In this document: one piece after another, positions 44,509 to 55,180 of the stretch | How the letters are laid out: every line of letters starts with the position of its first letter | Position numbering within the stretch: the first letter of the stretch is position 1 | NCBI GenBank assembly: GCA_024195585.1 | Contig: SWBL01000014.1 | Coordinates: forward strand, 1 to 64,000 | Direction of reading: 5' to 3' | From: Aureobasidium sp. EXF-3400 | Taxonomy: Eukaryota; Ascomycota; Dothideomycetes; Dothideales; Saccotheciaceae | Length of the DNA: 64,000 nucleotides | The notes under the pieces: generated by a model | What the model was told of the DNA's origin: nothing | The model's database searches: none | What the model saw: only the letters and a program-made list of their open reading frames with translations | Position numbers and translations under genes: made by a program

Positions 44509-45405
44509 CTAATGTTTCTCAGCTAGATCGTGCTGAGTCGTGTGACCTTGAGTGACAGCCGGACCAGGCTTGTCAGAAGAAGGATGCTGAAGGGCCTGTG
44601 TGTGTGTCGTGGAAGAATGCTGAGGGTTCTCAGATATGGTGTGCTGATGAAGCCTGGTCTGGTTCGTGGTAGTTTCTTCAAGGTCCTCCGAGGGGATGTG
44701 TAACGGGTTGCGAGGATTAGTGGAGTTCTCAGGTATCAGCAAATCCTTGCTGCCTACTCGGCTCAGCTCGCTCTTGCAATCCTCCCACCATGCCGTGCTT
44801 CGAGGTTCGACTTCGCTGCGACGTCTGTCCTCGTCAGATGTGCTTTGACTACGGCAGGTATCCTCATCATCGGAATCCTCGCTATCGACGCCTGAATTCT
44901 CAAGGTCAACTGTCTCGCCATTCCGCTCACGCTCAAGGTTTTGCTGATGCCTCTTCTGGTACTGGTGTGGCGTATCGACATCGCGATGGTTTACTCTGAC
45001 TTCGTAGTGTTCAGGCCACGCAGGCAGCTTGGCTAGTTCTTCAGCAACGGCTGTGCTGCGGTGACGACCTCTGACGCAGGCCACGGCTACCCTGACCTCA
45101 ACCATACGAACGGTGTGATCTTCGGCATTGATGATCAGCGCTCTTCTTTTCTGCTCAGCCTCGAAGATTCGTGGTTGGGCTTCAGCAAGTAGCTCGTGGA
45201 AGGCTGGATCTGCTCGTAGGTTCTTGCGGAGGCCTTCACAACGACCGTCGAAGGCTTTACGGAGCTCCGATGGTGGGTTGATGAGCCGACGGGCATTGAT
45301 GTGGACATCGGGTTCAAAGTCGAGTGGGGGACCCTTCAAAGCATAGCTAGTGATGTGGAGAATGGTACTCTTGGGTGCGGTGGTAGGGTTGGTGTTGGAG
45401 AGCAT
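44509..45405 (-). CDS. RapZ C-terminal-domain-like protein with repeat tail (298 aa)
   Basis: The ATG at 45405 was chosen; the open frame upstream begins at a TTG. Residues about 10-150 match the layout of the RapZ C-terminal domain: ITSYALKGPPLDFEPDVHIN, RRLINPPSELRKAF, and VRVAVACVRGRHRSTAVAEE, where GRHRS resembles the bacterial GGKHRS loop, then VNHRDVDTP. In bacteria this domain binds small RNAs or an amino sugar; the fungal role is unknown to me. The C-terminal part is acidic (DSEDSDDEDT), then a Gln/His/Ser/Pro-rich degenerate repeat ending at TAG after DLAEKH. The same repeat frame continues for 164 codons beyond that TAG (44014-44508). Confidence 0.8.
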   Translation of the reverse strand: MLSNTNPTTAPKSTILHITSYALKGPPLDFEPDVHINARRLINPPSELRKAFDGRCEGLRKNLRADPAFHELLAEAQPRIFEAEQKRRALIINAEDHTVRMVEVRVAVACVRGRHRSTAVAEELAKLPAWPEHYEVRVNHRDVDTPHQYQKRHQQNLERERNGETVDLENSGVDSEDSDDEDTCRSQSTSDEDRRRSEVEPRSTAWWEDCKSELSRVGSKDLLIPENSTNPRNPLHIPSEDLEETTTNQTRLHQHTISENPQHSSTTHTQALQHPSSDKPGPAVTQGHTTQHDLAEKH

Positions 45406-46694
45406 TGCAGATTGGCGTGTGAATAAATGAATGATGCTAAGTCTAGAAAAAGTTGATAAGGCTTGATGGTGCAATGGTGGATAGAGAGATCAAGATGTTG
45501 ACACAAATTGACTCGAGGCTGAAGAATAAATTGTGCGAATCGGAAAGTACAATGCTCGCCAGAACATACTTACACCTGCCTCTTGGTGGAAGCATCATTC
45601 GGCTGTCACCCCCGAGCTATGGAAAGAACATACGTACAATGTCAACTCGACAGTGTGTGAGATCTTTTGGAAAAACTCTGGAAGCACAGCAGATTCGTAC
45701 GACTGACATTCAAGTACTACTGACCTCGAATGTTGAGGTGCTGCTTGTGTGGATAAAGGAGGTTTCTTACTTCTCGATCTCGCTGTTGATCTTGTCCACA
45801 TGCCGAGGTTCTTCCTGCAACGTGCCTTCTCTTCAGCAAGAACACCGCGGCATCGTCAAGATTCCCTTCATCAGCGACAAACTGATTGCGCTCCGGTCAG
45901 AAAGTCGCTTCTTCGCGTTTGATCGCCGTGACATGCATGGATCTGTGATAAGCCGACAGGGTATAAGCGATTCGAGCTGTAAGCGCTTGAATTTCCGTGG
46001 CTGGTCACACGCGCCTGCTATTCGCTATCACCTCCGCTTCTTGCACAGCCGTCGTGACTGCAGACCATGCACCTCAGCGTGACTTGTCCTGCCATGGGCG
46101 CTTACACTCCAGCAAATTTCATGGCAAATTTGCCATTCCAAGAGTTTGACCATTCTTAAGCAGTGCTTTTCTACACTACGAGCAGGTCACAAATCTTCCT
46201 GCAATATGTTCTCTAACTAGCACATCTCCGATCGAATCACCTCTTGCTTTATACATGTTGTTGGTTAAAGTGTCAGCATTCTATTTACGAGTCTCCCCGC
46301 TGTATGGTAGATCAAATCCCAAGCGCCGATTTTAGAAACCTGCCCCCCTCGAGTCAACCCTGACCTATCAGCAGCACGAATCGTCATCCGTAAGAGGTCA
46401 GTTACCGCTCATCTTCCTTGTACTGTTGTCGCACATCTGTTGGCGCTACGAGCCCGCCTCCCAATCTGACTACCTCTCGTCCCTGGGCGTTTAAGGTGTC
46501 AAAAGGTTGGCATCTCCTGCACCGTTTCTTCCAGACTTCTCCCCCGTCGTATCCTGTATACCTCTACTATTCTCTATCCGCGTTCTTCTGTTATTATCAC
46601 AAGACAAGAGAGCACAGAGCTAGGCCCTCAAGTCGTGCTTCCCATTAGTCTGCTCTGAAATCATCTCACGTCAGCCACATTTTGCTTTGGAAGC
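45406..46694. other. 1.3-kb divergent intergenic region
   Basis: Promoters of the RapZ-like gene (minus) and the four-TM protein gene (plus). A 209-codon plus frame (45453-46082) has no domain and does not start at an ATG of convincing context. C/T-rich leader near 46550. Confidence 0.45.
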
Positions 46695-48280
46695 ATGAGT
46701 ACCAACAGCAGTCAAGTACCTACAGATAGCGACCCCACAAGGCCACGAGCTCAATCCACGAATTCATTCGCGTCGTCCTTCAAATCACCTCGAGCCGCTC
46801 GTTTCGCAGAAGCAACGACAGTCAACTCACCAATCGAACCACCTCGATCATCTTTCATAGCTGTACCAACAAATCACTTCCGACCGCAGCCTCAGCCATC
46901 TGACATTGGATTTGGATATATTGATGACAAGCACACTTCGCACGTAACCGTCGAGATGGAAGACACAGACAACAATCACCTACCTCGAGGCAGAAGCGAG
47001 GCACCCTTGAGTCCGCCTCTGAAGAGTGCAATGAAGACACCCGGAGTGGCTCCAAGAAACTTCGGCAATCTCATGAGTCCCACATTCAGAGAGGAACATG
47101 TCTTGGAAAAGAGAGAACTTGCTACGGAGAAGGAGCAGGCTAAAGACATTGTGGGTATTTCTCGAATACAATTAATCTACCTCATCACTAACATGTCATC
47201 CAGAAAATCAAAACTCGAGTTCGTGCGGCAAAGATGTTTTTGAGAAGCATCAACTTTGCATGCTCCCTCATCGTCTTGGCCATGCTTGGAACAACGTTTG
47301 CAATCTTCAATGCAACAAAACAACTGTCACCTCGAAGTAACCTTCCTCCATGGGCTGTCGGTACGAGTCCATGGCCGCAAATCCTTCTTCTTGTTATCGC
47401 TTGTGTATCTATGGTCTTCTGTATTGCCATTTTCTGGGGCTATTGCAGAGGCGGACACAAGCGAGCAGAGAAGGTCCAAACCTACTACACTGTTTTCGCT
47501 GTCGGATTCTTTGCCTTCAGTGTAGTGATGTGGGGTATTGGTGCCGGTGTTCTCAACACTACCAGGACGAACAGCAATGGACAAGACCTTTGGGGCTGGT
47601 CTTGCAAGGAGAACAAGCGAAAGGAACTCTTTTCTGACGCTGTCAATTACGCCCTTGTCTGCCGCTTGCAAAACTGGTCTCTGGTGTGTGCCGTCATCGA
47701 GATTGTGGTTGAGCTTTGCGCGATTGGATGTTATTCGTTCGTGTTCTACCGTATCTGGTCCAAGAGAAAGCTGCGCAAGTCTATGGCTGTCCGTGACCGC
47801 GCTCGCTCAGATCTGTACCTTGCTCAACTGCGTTCTCAATCTGCACCGAACACACCTGGGTTGAACGGACCACTGAGTCCAAGAGATGGTGGTTGGAGAC
47901 CGCCCGTCGACTACTACAAGGCTGGTCCTTCGGTGGAAGCTGGACTTGTAGAAGACGAGGGTACCAGATATGTTGATGCTTCCCGACAGCCCCCAGCTCC
48001 CAAGCCATTCGTACTACAACCGCCTCCCACCAAAGGTACGACACCAAAGATGCAACAGACTGGTTTCACTCCTATCAACTACACGTCGCCACCAGACTCC
48101 AGATCAGTTTCGCCGATACAAATGCAACCCACGGAACAACAGCAGAGACACTTCGCTGCAGCCCCTGGTGAGCAGATCTATGAGTCTGTGCCTATCCCCG
48201 GATCTTATGGTAGTCCCTTGAACTCGCCTACAGTCGCACCAAGACAGATGACTTTTCCCCAGCAGAGCAGGCAGCTGTAA
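46695..48280 (+). CDS. four-TM fungal membrane protein, MARVEL-like topology (510 aa)
   Basis: Exons 46695-47150 and 47204-48280; the 53-nt intron (ATT|GTGGGT ... CTAACATGTCATCCAG) is in phase 0. The N-terminal 150 residues are Ser/Pro/Thr-rich and cytosolic. Four hydrophobic segments follow: NFACSLIVLAMLGTTFAIF, WPQILLLVIACVSMVFCIAI, YTVFAVGFFAFSVVMWGIGA and SLVCAVIEIVVELCAIGCYS, a spacing like MARVEL-type proteins. A Cys-Lys-rich loop lies between TM3 and TM4. The C-terminal 170 residues are Pro/Gln/Ser-rich. No enzymatic motif is seen. Fungal proteins of this type are usually plasma-membrane; the function here is unknown. Confidence 0.8.
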
Positions 48281-49001
48281 TTTGTTACCATAGTTCTACT
48301 TTACTATTCTTCTCCTTTTCCTGACAGTGGAGTCTCAAACACTCATTTGTATCTAGAGTTATCGTTCGGTGTTAGGCAGAACTTGGCTCGGGCAGTCAGC
48401 AATCGAGTATCATGATGCACATCTCAAAATCCATCTCTCATTAGCACAACAAGCACCGAATTTCTCGTGCCCTGTGCAATGTCCCGTTTGGCACATCTCA
48501 AAGCCTTGGCGCTAGATGGATAGGCAACTGGCGGAAGCTTGTTTTTGCTTGTCTCCTCTTCCGGCTCCTCCGGATACCATTGAATGAGTATGGTAGGCAC
48601 GTAGAAGCAATGGATAACTCGTAGTGGATCATTGCGAAATGCTTCCAGCTCTTATTTAATGGGTGATATTGTATGTCTCTTATCTCCATAGTATTTAGGC
48701 CCGGACCAAGAAATCAAATGAATGTTTCTCCACGAAATCTCAAACACCAGTGACAGATTCAACCTTTTTGACGTCACTGTTCCGCGGTCCTTAAACTGCC
48801 CGAACAACTCAATTAATTGTGGCAGTGTTACACACAGGTAGCAGATCGAAATGGCATATCTCTCTTCACGCTTCTCACCTCCATCATCTTTTTGTGAACA
48901 CTTGCGTTCGCGGACCGGATCTACGCTTCCCTACACGTGCTCTCTCAACCCTGGTGAAACTTTCTAGAATACCGGTCAACGCGCCATAAGGATTGGTTCG
49001 G
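48281..49001. other. intergenic
   Basis: 3' flank of the four-TM gene and promoter of the PAF-acetylhydrolase-like gene. No other gene seen. Confidence 0.5.
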
Positions 49002-51070
49002 ATGTCTCTCCCACCATGGATCTCTGGAAGCAAGAGCAAAACATCTGCTCCTAGTCATGGTTTCCTCTCCGGTGGAGGCAAGGTCCGGAATCCGAAGAAG
49101 CCCAAGGCGCGTCCTCCCAAGTCTTTGCGAGAGACTGTGCTCCTGCCGGTGAGATCGTTGCCAGCATATTCCGGACCTTATTCTGTAGGAACCATGGAGA
49201 TTGAAGTGCCCGTCGAAGAACCTCGGACGTTTACCAATATCACGCGGAAAGGGAATCATGTACTGCAATTGAAGACTGTGCTGTTGACGATATACTATCC
49301 GGCTTCTCCGCCGCAGAAGAAACGTCCGTCTCGACAATTATGGCTGGGTCGACCTCGTTTCAGTATGGCGGCTGGTTATGGACAATTCTCGACAGTTGGG
49401 CCTTTGGGAATACCGGTCTTTTTGCCTACGATGTTTACAAAGCTTCCGGCATTCCGAAATGCTCCACTCTCGAATCAGTTTCCTCCAGACACAGACCATG
49501 GAGACGAGGATCAGAAATCTGGCGAGAGTACGGAGGAAGAGGAGAAAGATGAGACAGACAGATCTACGGACGCGCCACCGAAATTTCCTCTTATGATCTT
49601 TAGTCACGGATTAGGCGGTACCAAGACTGCTTACTCGAGTGTTTGCGGTGAGGTATGTTATCGATTGTTCTCCGCGAGGAGGCATCCTACTAATCTCTTA
49701 CAGTTTGCGAGTTACGGATTCGTTGTCATCGCCGTCGAACACCGAGACGGCAGTGGACCTCGAAGTTTCATCAATCAGCCTGGAAGTGGTGAGGTCGAAT
49801 TCGACAAGGCCGGTGAAAAGCGAGAACCAAAGAAATTTCACAAAAAGCATGGTGATACGCACTACGATGTGGTTGTAAGTGTCAATATGTAAGAGATCGT
49901 AACTTGCAACCCTGCTAACACATCAGCAGGACTATCTCTTTCCGAAAGGTTCGCTACGCTAGGCTCTAGATGTTTAGACACAAGTACTGACAGTAATAGA
50001 CAACCCTTGGGACACAAGTCCGAACAACGACAAAGGAGTTGATCAGGAACTCAGAGGAGGGCAGCTGGACCTGCGCGTAGCAGAGATCGAAGAAGCTTAC
50101 AAGCTCATTAACATCATCAACTCGGGCAAGGGTGAAGAGATCGCCGCGAAGAACATGCGACAGAAGGGCTACAAAGCCTCCAGTACTCATGGTCTTGAAG
50201 GAATCGACTGGACGACCTGGAAGGACAGAGTAGACACCGAATACGTCGTTGCTGCTGGACACTCCTTCGGCGCGGCTACTGTCGTGGATATGCTAAGGCA
50301 CGAGAAACGATTCAAGTGGGTAGCGCAAGGCATCATCTACGACATATGGGGGTAAGTCGAGCATATTTCCGGTCACTCTACCGACACTAACCTTTTCTCA
50401 CAGAAGTGGAACGCGGCCGACAGCCGATGAAGAAGAGAAAATCCAGGCTCCACTTCTCGCCATTAACTCGGAAGCTTTCACATACTGGCCATCTAATTTC
50501 GACCTCGTGTCAAATCTGGTAGACGAAGCCCATCCATGTCCAGCGTGGCTCATGACAGTCCGTGGCACGATACACGTCTCACAATCCGACTTTTCATTAT
50601 TATACCCCAACGTCTGCTCACTCTTCTTGAAAGCAAGCGCCAATCCCGAACGAGCTCTGGACATCAACGTCAATGCATCACTAGAGTTTCTACAGATGGT
50701 GATGCCGACAATACCCTACCGCATCAAAAAGGCATTTCCCAACGAAGAGTTGTTACAAACACAGACGCACCACCTTGAAGATATTCCCCAGATTGATATG
50801 CACAAACCAAAAGACGAAAAGTGGATGGCGGCAAGGTTACGCATCCCACACGAATTTACCTGGCGTGTAGCTCCTGGGTTGGCAAGAAAGTTGGCGCGGA
50901 AGAAGATTACTGAGGGAGGTGGCTCGCCAGATGACGAGATCTGGTTGCACTGCAAACCGGTGGAAGGGACGGTTGATAAGTACAACAGTACGGTGGACAG
51001 GAGGAAGGCAAAGGATCCCAAGGATTCCAAGGTAGCACCTGGATGTGTGGGTCCGAACAAAGATGCATAA
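49002..51070 (+). CDS. PAF-acetylhydrolase-family phospholipase (619 aa)
   Basis: Five exons: 49002-49652, 49704-49874, 49930-49948 (19 nt), 50000-50351 and 50404-51070; phases give 619 residues. The family hydrolyses sn-2 acetyl or oxidised acyl chains of phospholipids. Blocks are SGPYSVGTMEIEVP, FPLMIFSHGLGGTKTAYSS, FASYGFVVIAVEHRDGSGP, a micro-exon DYLFPK, DNPWD, and the nucleophile elbow AAGHSFGAATVVDML; later come SEAFTYWP and RGTIHVSQSDFSLLYPN, which holds the His of the triad. The N-terminus is basic (KVRNPKKPKARPPK) without a signal peptide, suggesting an intracellular enzyme. An acidic Glu/Asp insert sits before the first conserved block. An in-frame upstream start would be TTG, so the ATG at 49002 is used. 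The acceptor cagcag at 49924-49929 could add one Gln. Confidence 0.88.
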
Positions 51071-51322
51071 ATTGGTGTTCAAGGGATGGAGTAGTTGGTG
51101 TTGATGTCTAACGTACTTGATGATATTTTTGCTTGTCGGCGAGAAATGTATAGCCCACGTTTCTATTCATATCTTATGACCGTATTCCAGATCTTTAACA
51201 CGGTATTTGAGCAATTGTTTCGCCACACTTGCGACCAGAACACTGTTGATGCCCGCGTTGTCGTTTGTGACAACATGTGGATGGTATATATAAGATTCAA
51301 CTTCAATTTTGCCCATCACAAA
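51071..51322. other. 3' flank, upstream of initiator tRNA
   Basis: 252 bases with no gene. A tatataa-like tract (ggtatatataagattc, about 51283-51298) lies 25-40 bases before the tRNA, as is common upstream of fungal tRNA genes. Confidence 0.5.
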
Positions 51323-51447
51323 AGCTGAGTGGCGCAGCGGAAGGTTCGTAACATTCAAACACCTCTTCTCCTGAGCTCATAACTAACTCCCTACAGCGCG
51401 CCGGGCTCATAACCCGGAGGACCTCGGATCGAAACCGAGCTTAGCTA
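51323..51447 (+). tRNA. initiator tRNA-Met (CAT) split by a 53-nt insert in the D-arm
   Basis: Joining 51323-51343 to 51397-51447 gives a 72-nt cloverleaf. The acceptor is AGCTGAG/CTTAGCT (one wobble), the D-stem GCGC/GCGC, the anticodon stem CCGGG/CCCGG with loop CTCATAA (anticodon CAT), and the T-arm CTCGG-ATCGAAA-CCGAG. The A1-T72 pair, the GGG/CCC next to the anticodon loop and the A54/A60 T-loop mark a eukaryotic initiator tRNA, and it aligns base for base with yeast initiator tRNA outside the stems. The A and B boxes are intact. The insert falls between D-stem positions 22 and 23, not at the canonical 37/38 intron site, and starts GT and ends AG. T-runs follow directly. Confidence 0.9.
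51344..51396 (+). other. spliceosomal-intron-like insert in the initiator tRNA gene
   Basis: 53 nt in the context AAG|GTTCGT ... AACTAACTCCCTACAG|CGC, with a CTAAC branch-like site about ten bases from the CAG acceptor. Size and signals match the protein-gene introns in this window (the PAF-AH-like gene uses a GTTCGC donor). The boundary has a one-base ambiguity because a G flanks both sides. The insert holds the 9-mer gctcataac, also present in the anticodon arm. Confidence 0.7.
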
Positions 51448-51449
51448 TC

Positions 51450-51460
51450 TTTTTCTTTTT
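51450..51460 (+). terminator. Pol III terminator of initiator tRNA
   Basis: TTTTTCTTTTT beginning three bases after the discriminator A. Confidence 0.8.
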
Positions 51461-51536
51461 GTCCTTGTATAAGAGAGGCAGAGGAGTCACCTTTTTGTTC
51501 TATACACATAGAGCGCGTATGTAATTTACCAGACAA

Positions 51537-51585
51537 AACTCCAACAGTTTGAGGGTCATGGATCGAGTCCCAGCTAGCTCTTTTT
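51537..51585 (+). pseudogene. degenerate 3' fragment copy of the split initiator tRNA
   Basis: The sequence runs aactcc-aacag, then gggtcat, ggatcga, cc, agc, tagct and cttttt. The same words appear in the same order from the 3' end of the tRNA insert through the terminator at 51385-51454. It looks like a tandem duplicate with an internal deletion. Confidence 0.5.
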
Positions 51586-53444
51586 GCTAAGAGAGACTTG
51601 ACTCATCTTTTTTCAGATCTTGATGCTGAGATTTTTTTGTTGTGGATTTCCTCCTTGGGACAAGCGTCTAAACCGGAGTCATCTCCGTTCTACGCTTTGG
51701 CTTTTGATTGATGCTCCTCGTCCTTGTACTCTACACGTAACTAAGTATCGTTGTTTCGATCTGGAAAGTCCCAAACAACGTGAGAGAAGAGATTCTGAAT
51801 CGTAACTTGGGTTTTGGTAGTTCGATCTGGATAGGCTTGTGTTCGAACGACTCTGGTCCCGGTTGCATCATTCGAGCGCATACCTGTTCCTGTTTGGGAT
51901 CACTTCGTGTGCAGCTTATGGGAGCTTCAGACTAGGCTTAACAAACAGACAGATCTCTCAATAGATCTACCGAGTATGCGAACAGACTGGTGTAGCATCA
52001 CACTTGCCATGTTGTTTGGATATTTTGCCAGGACAGGGTCATACCTTAAGCCACACCTTCGAAGGTCAACATGGGCGATAGCAGCTTCAAAGCTCATCAA
52101 TGTCAATCAGTGCATTTTTCTGGACCTCCTGAGGTCGACTTTCCTTGCCTGTAGGATGATACATATCGAAAAAGTGCTCTTGACGCCATCGCATACGAAC
52201 AATATATTGACCGATGCGAAATGTGTAGCACCCACAACTCAATCACATCCTCAATAGCTCAGAGTTCTGCCATCGAAGTGCGTAATATCGTTAGACCCAC
52301 AAGATGTCTAGGAATACACCAAAGGTTCATTCATAGTGAGTGATTGATTGCCCGACTTCACCAGACCCAAGTAAGAATAAAGGGAATGAAGATCAAGATA
52401 CTAGCTCGGGGCATATTTGTAGGGCAACAAGGCAGTGAGACGAGCGAGAATGAACGTGCTGGAATGTTCGAGGCAGAAGCAAGTTTTGGAGAATCGAGCA
52501 AGATGCGATCCAGGTGAGAGGTGTGATCTCGCGTCGAGTTCCGTACCATTACTTTTCCAGCTCATACCTGAGATTGGGGAGGTCTAATGTAAAGGACAGT
52601 TTCACACTGTTGAGTACTGGCTCGCTTTCCAGATATGTACCAGTTATGACACTCCAGGCGAGTAAGTCTAGCGTTCCAATGACGAGGTCCAGGTCAACAG
52701 CCGACTTGGTACGAGTAGCAGAATGCCGTGAAATCCTCGAGCAAGTCTTGCAGAGACAAAGGAAGAGAGATCGTCGCGACTGTAGCGACGCATCCTACTC
52801 CTTGGAACAGGTGGCTGTTGTTTGTTCCGGCAGACTAAGAGTCTTGGTCGAAACCGCACAAGATGACCTCGTGAGCATTTCCCAAGTCTCCATTAGTCAA
52901 GGAAATGGCTAGGAAGGGCAAGTGCTGGCCGAGGCCCTACCTTCCACACGAAGGACCAAGGCGAGTGATCGACTAATGGATATCTATACCACGCCTGCTT
53001 CGGTCATCGTATATGTCACAACTCTATGAGTAAGAATGACCGACTTTCGAGAGTTGCAAGAAGGTAAGAAGCCTCGTCCGTAATCGCAGTGCTATTCAGA
53101 TCCGCAATCGGCGTCTGGCGCGGTAGAGCAGATAAACAGGTATTATGACAAACCGATTGGCCCCCGGATTTCGGATGCTCGTCTGCTCCTGCGCTTAGCG
53201 GTCACTTCCATCTTCAACTCCCCTAAGCACAGGTATAGCCGCAACCATTTTTCTTAGCTGGCGAACACGTTTCCCACTACAAATTCCTTCATTTCTCAGC
53301 CTTTCGACTCTTCTCCTTTCCTCATCTTTCCTAAAAACACAACTTTCCCGGCATCCTTTGCTGTATCTGTTCACGTTCTATATTCCTAAGACCCTGTCTG
53401 CCCCGCGATAACAACCCCACTATCAACAATTAATTTACCCAAAC
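51586..53444. other. 1.9-kb gene-poor region, OAT promoter side
   Basis: No supported gene. The C/T-rich leader of the OAT gene occupies about 53280-53444. Confidence 0.5.
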
Positions 53445-55180
53445 ATGGCACCCATCGCCATCCACAGTTCGCCAAAGGACTCGCTGAACGCCGAGGCTGA
53501 GTCGTTCAAGCCTGTCGGTAACAAGCAGGTTGATCCTTACCACTCGGCGACTTCTGCCACTGCTATCGCTGCGGAATCCGCATACGCTGCACACAACTAC
53601 CACCCTCTGCCGGTGGTCTTCTCGAGAGCACAGGGTGTAGACGTGTGGGACCCAGAAGGTATGTCTTATGCAAGCGATGAGGTGGGGATCACAATACTCC
53701 AATGCGTGGTCCTGGTTGGACTTTGTTCGAGTCCGCAAGAGTTGCCTGTACTGCGCTTCCTGCGAACTTGGGCCTCGTTCGACCAGATTGGTGCATTGCG
53801 AGACGAACCATCAGCTGAGAAAGTTACGCACAAGGAGAGATGCTAACAGCGCACAGGAAACCACTACCTCGATTTCCTCTCAGCATACAGCGCCGTGAAT
53901 CAAGGCCACTGCCACCCCGAACTCGTCAAGGCTCTAGTTGCCCAGGCCTCGAGACTGACGCTCAGCTCTCGCGCATTCTACAATGATGTCTTCCCTCGCT
54001 TTGCTGAGAAGGTCACTTCAATGTTGGGTTTCGAGATGGTCCTGCCCATGAACACTGGTGCTGAGGCTGTAGAGACCGCTGTCAAGATTGCGCGCAAGTG
54101 GGGATACAAGGTCAAGGGCATTCCTGAGAACAAGGCCTGGGTCTTCTCCGCACAGGAGAACTTCCACGGCAGAACAGTAAGCACACCACAGCAGCATACG
54201 GTCGTCCTTGTCTGCGGGCTAACCCACATCGCAGTTCGCTGCCATCACCATGTCCACCGACCCTGAGTCCAGAGACAACTACGGTCCTTACCTGCCCAAC
54301 ATTGGCTCCTCGAACCCTACCAATGACGAGCCTATCCGCTACAACAACGTAAGCGATCTCGAGAAGGTTCTTGAGGAGCACGGCGAGAACACTGCTGCTT
54401 TCTTGGTCGAGCCCATCCAGGGTGAAGCAGGTATTGTCGTACCAGACGAGGACTATCTCGTGAAGGTACGCGAGTTGTGTGACAAGCACAACGTCCTCCT
54501 GATCTGTGACGAGATCCAAACCGGCATTGCCCGTACTGGTAAGATGCTCTGCCACGAGTGGAGTGGCATCAAGCCCGACCTTGTCCTCCTCGGCAAGGCT
54601 ATCAGTGGTGGTATGTACCCTGTCTCTGCTGTTCTCGGCAAGAAGGAGATCATGATGACCATCGAGCCTGGTACTCACGGTAGTACTTACGGTGGTAACC
54701 CTCTTGGTTCCGCTATTGCTATCAGAGCGCTTGAGATTATTGAGGAGGAGAACATGGTTCAGCAGGCTCAAGTCCTTGGTGAGATGTTCAGACAAGGTCT
54801 TCGCGACATCCAGGCCAAGAACTCGATGATCTCGTTGATCCGTGGTAAGGGTTTGCTCAACGCCATCATCATTGACGAGAGCAAGACCAACGGCCACAGC
54901 GCATGGGATCTTTGCATGTTGATGAAGGAGAAGGGTCTCTTGGTAAGAAAAGCTTCGCCAACGTTGATGAAACTCAAGGCTAACGTTATTGCAGGCCAAG
55001 CCCACTCACCAGAACATCATCCGTCTGGCACCACCTCTCGTGATCTCCAAGGAGCAAATCGAGACTTCGCTCAAGATCATTGCAGAGGCAGTCGACGAGT
55101 TGCCCAACCTGAAGGGCGAAAAAGAGGAGAAGGTGCTGCCTCCCGGCGAGAAGAACGTGCATATTGGCGTCGACAACTGA
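53445..55180 (+). CDS. car2: ornithine aminotransferase (Car2-type, 475 aa)
   Basis: Exons 53445-53658, 53857-54176, 54235-54942 and 54995-55180 give 475 residues. OAT is a PLP enzyme that transfers the delta-amino group of ornithine to 2-oxoglutarate, the second step of arginine catabolism, cytosolic in fungi. Blocks are [115 protein letters not shown] (PLP lysine) and [15 protein letters not shown]. There is no presequence, which fits a cytosolic form. Intron 1 (198 nt) is unusually long for this window. The first exon's tail ([20 protein letters not shown]) is a family-variable region. Confidence 0.96.

Noticed and set aside
45453..46082. 209-codon plus-strand frame
   Set aside because: Does not begin with an ATG and has no recognisable domain; lies in the promoter region of two divergent genes.
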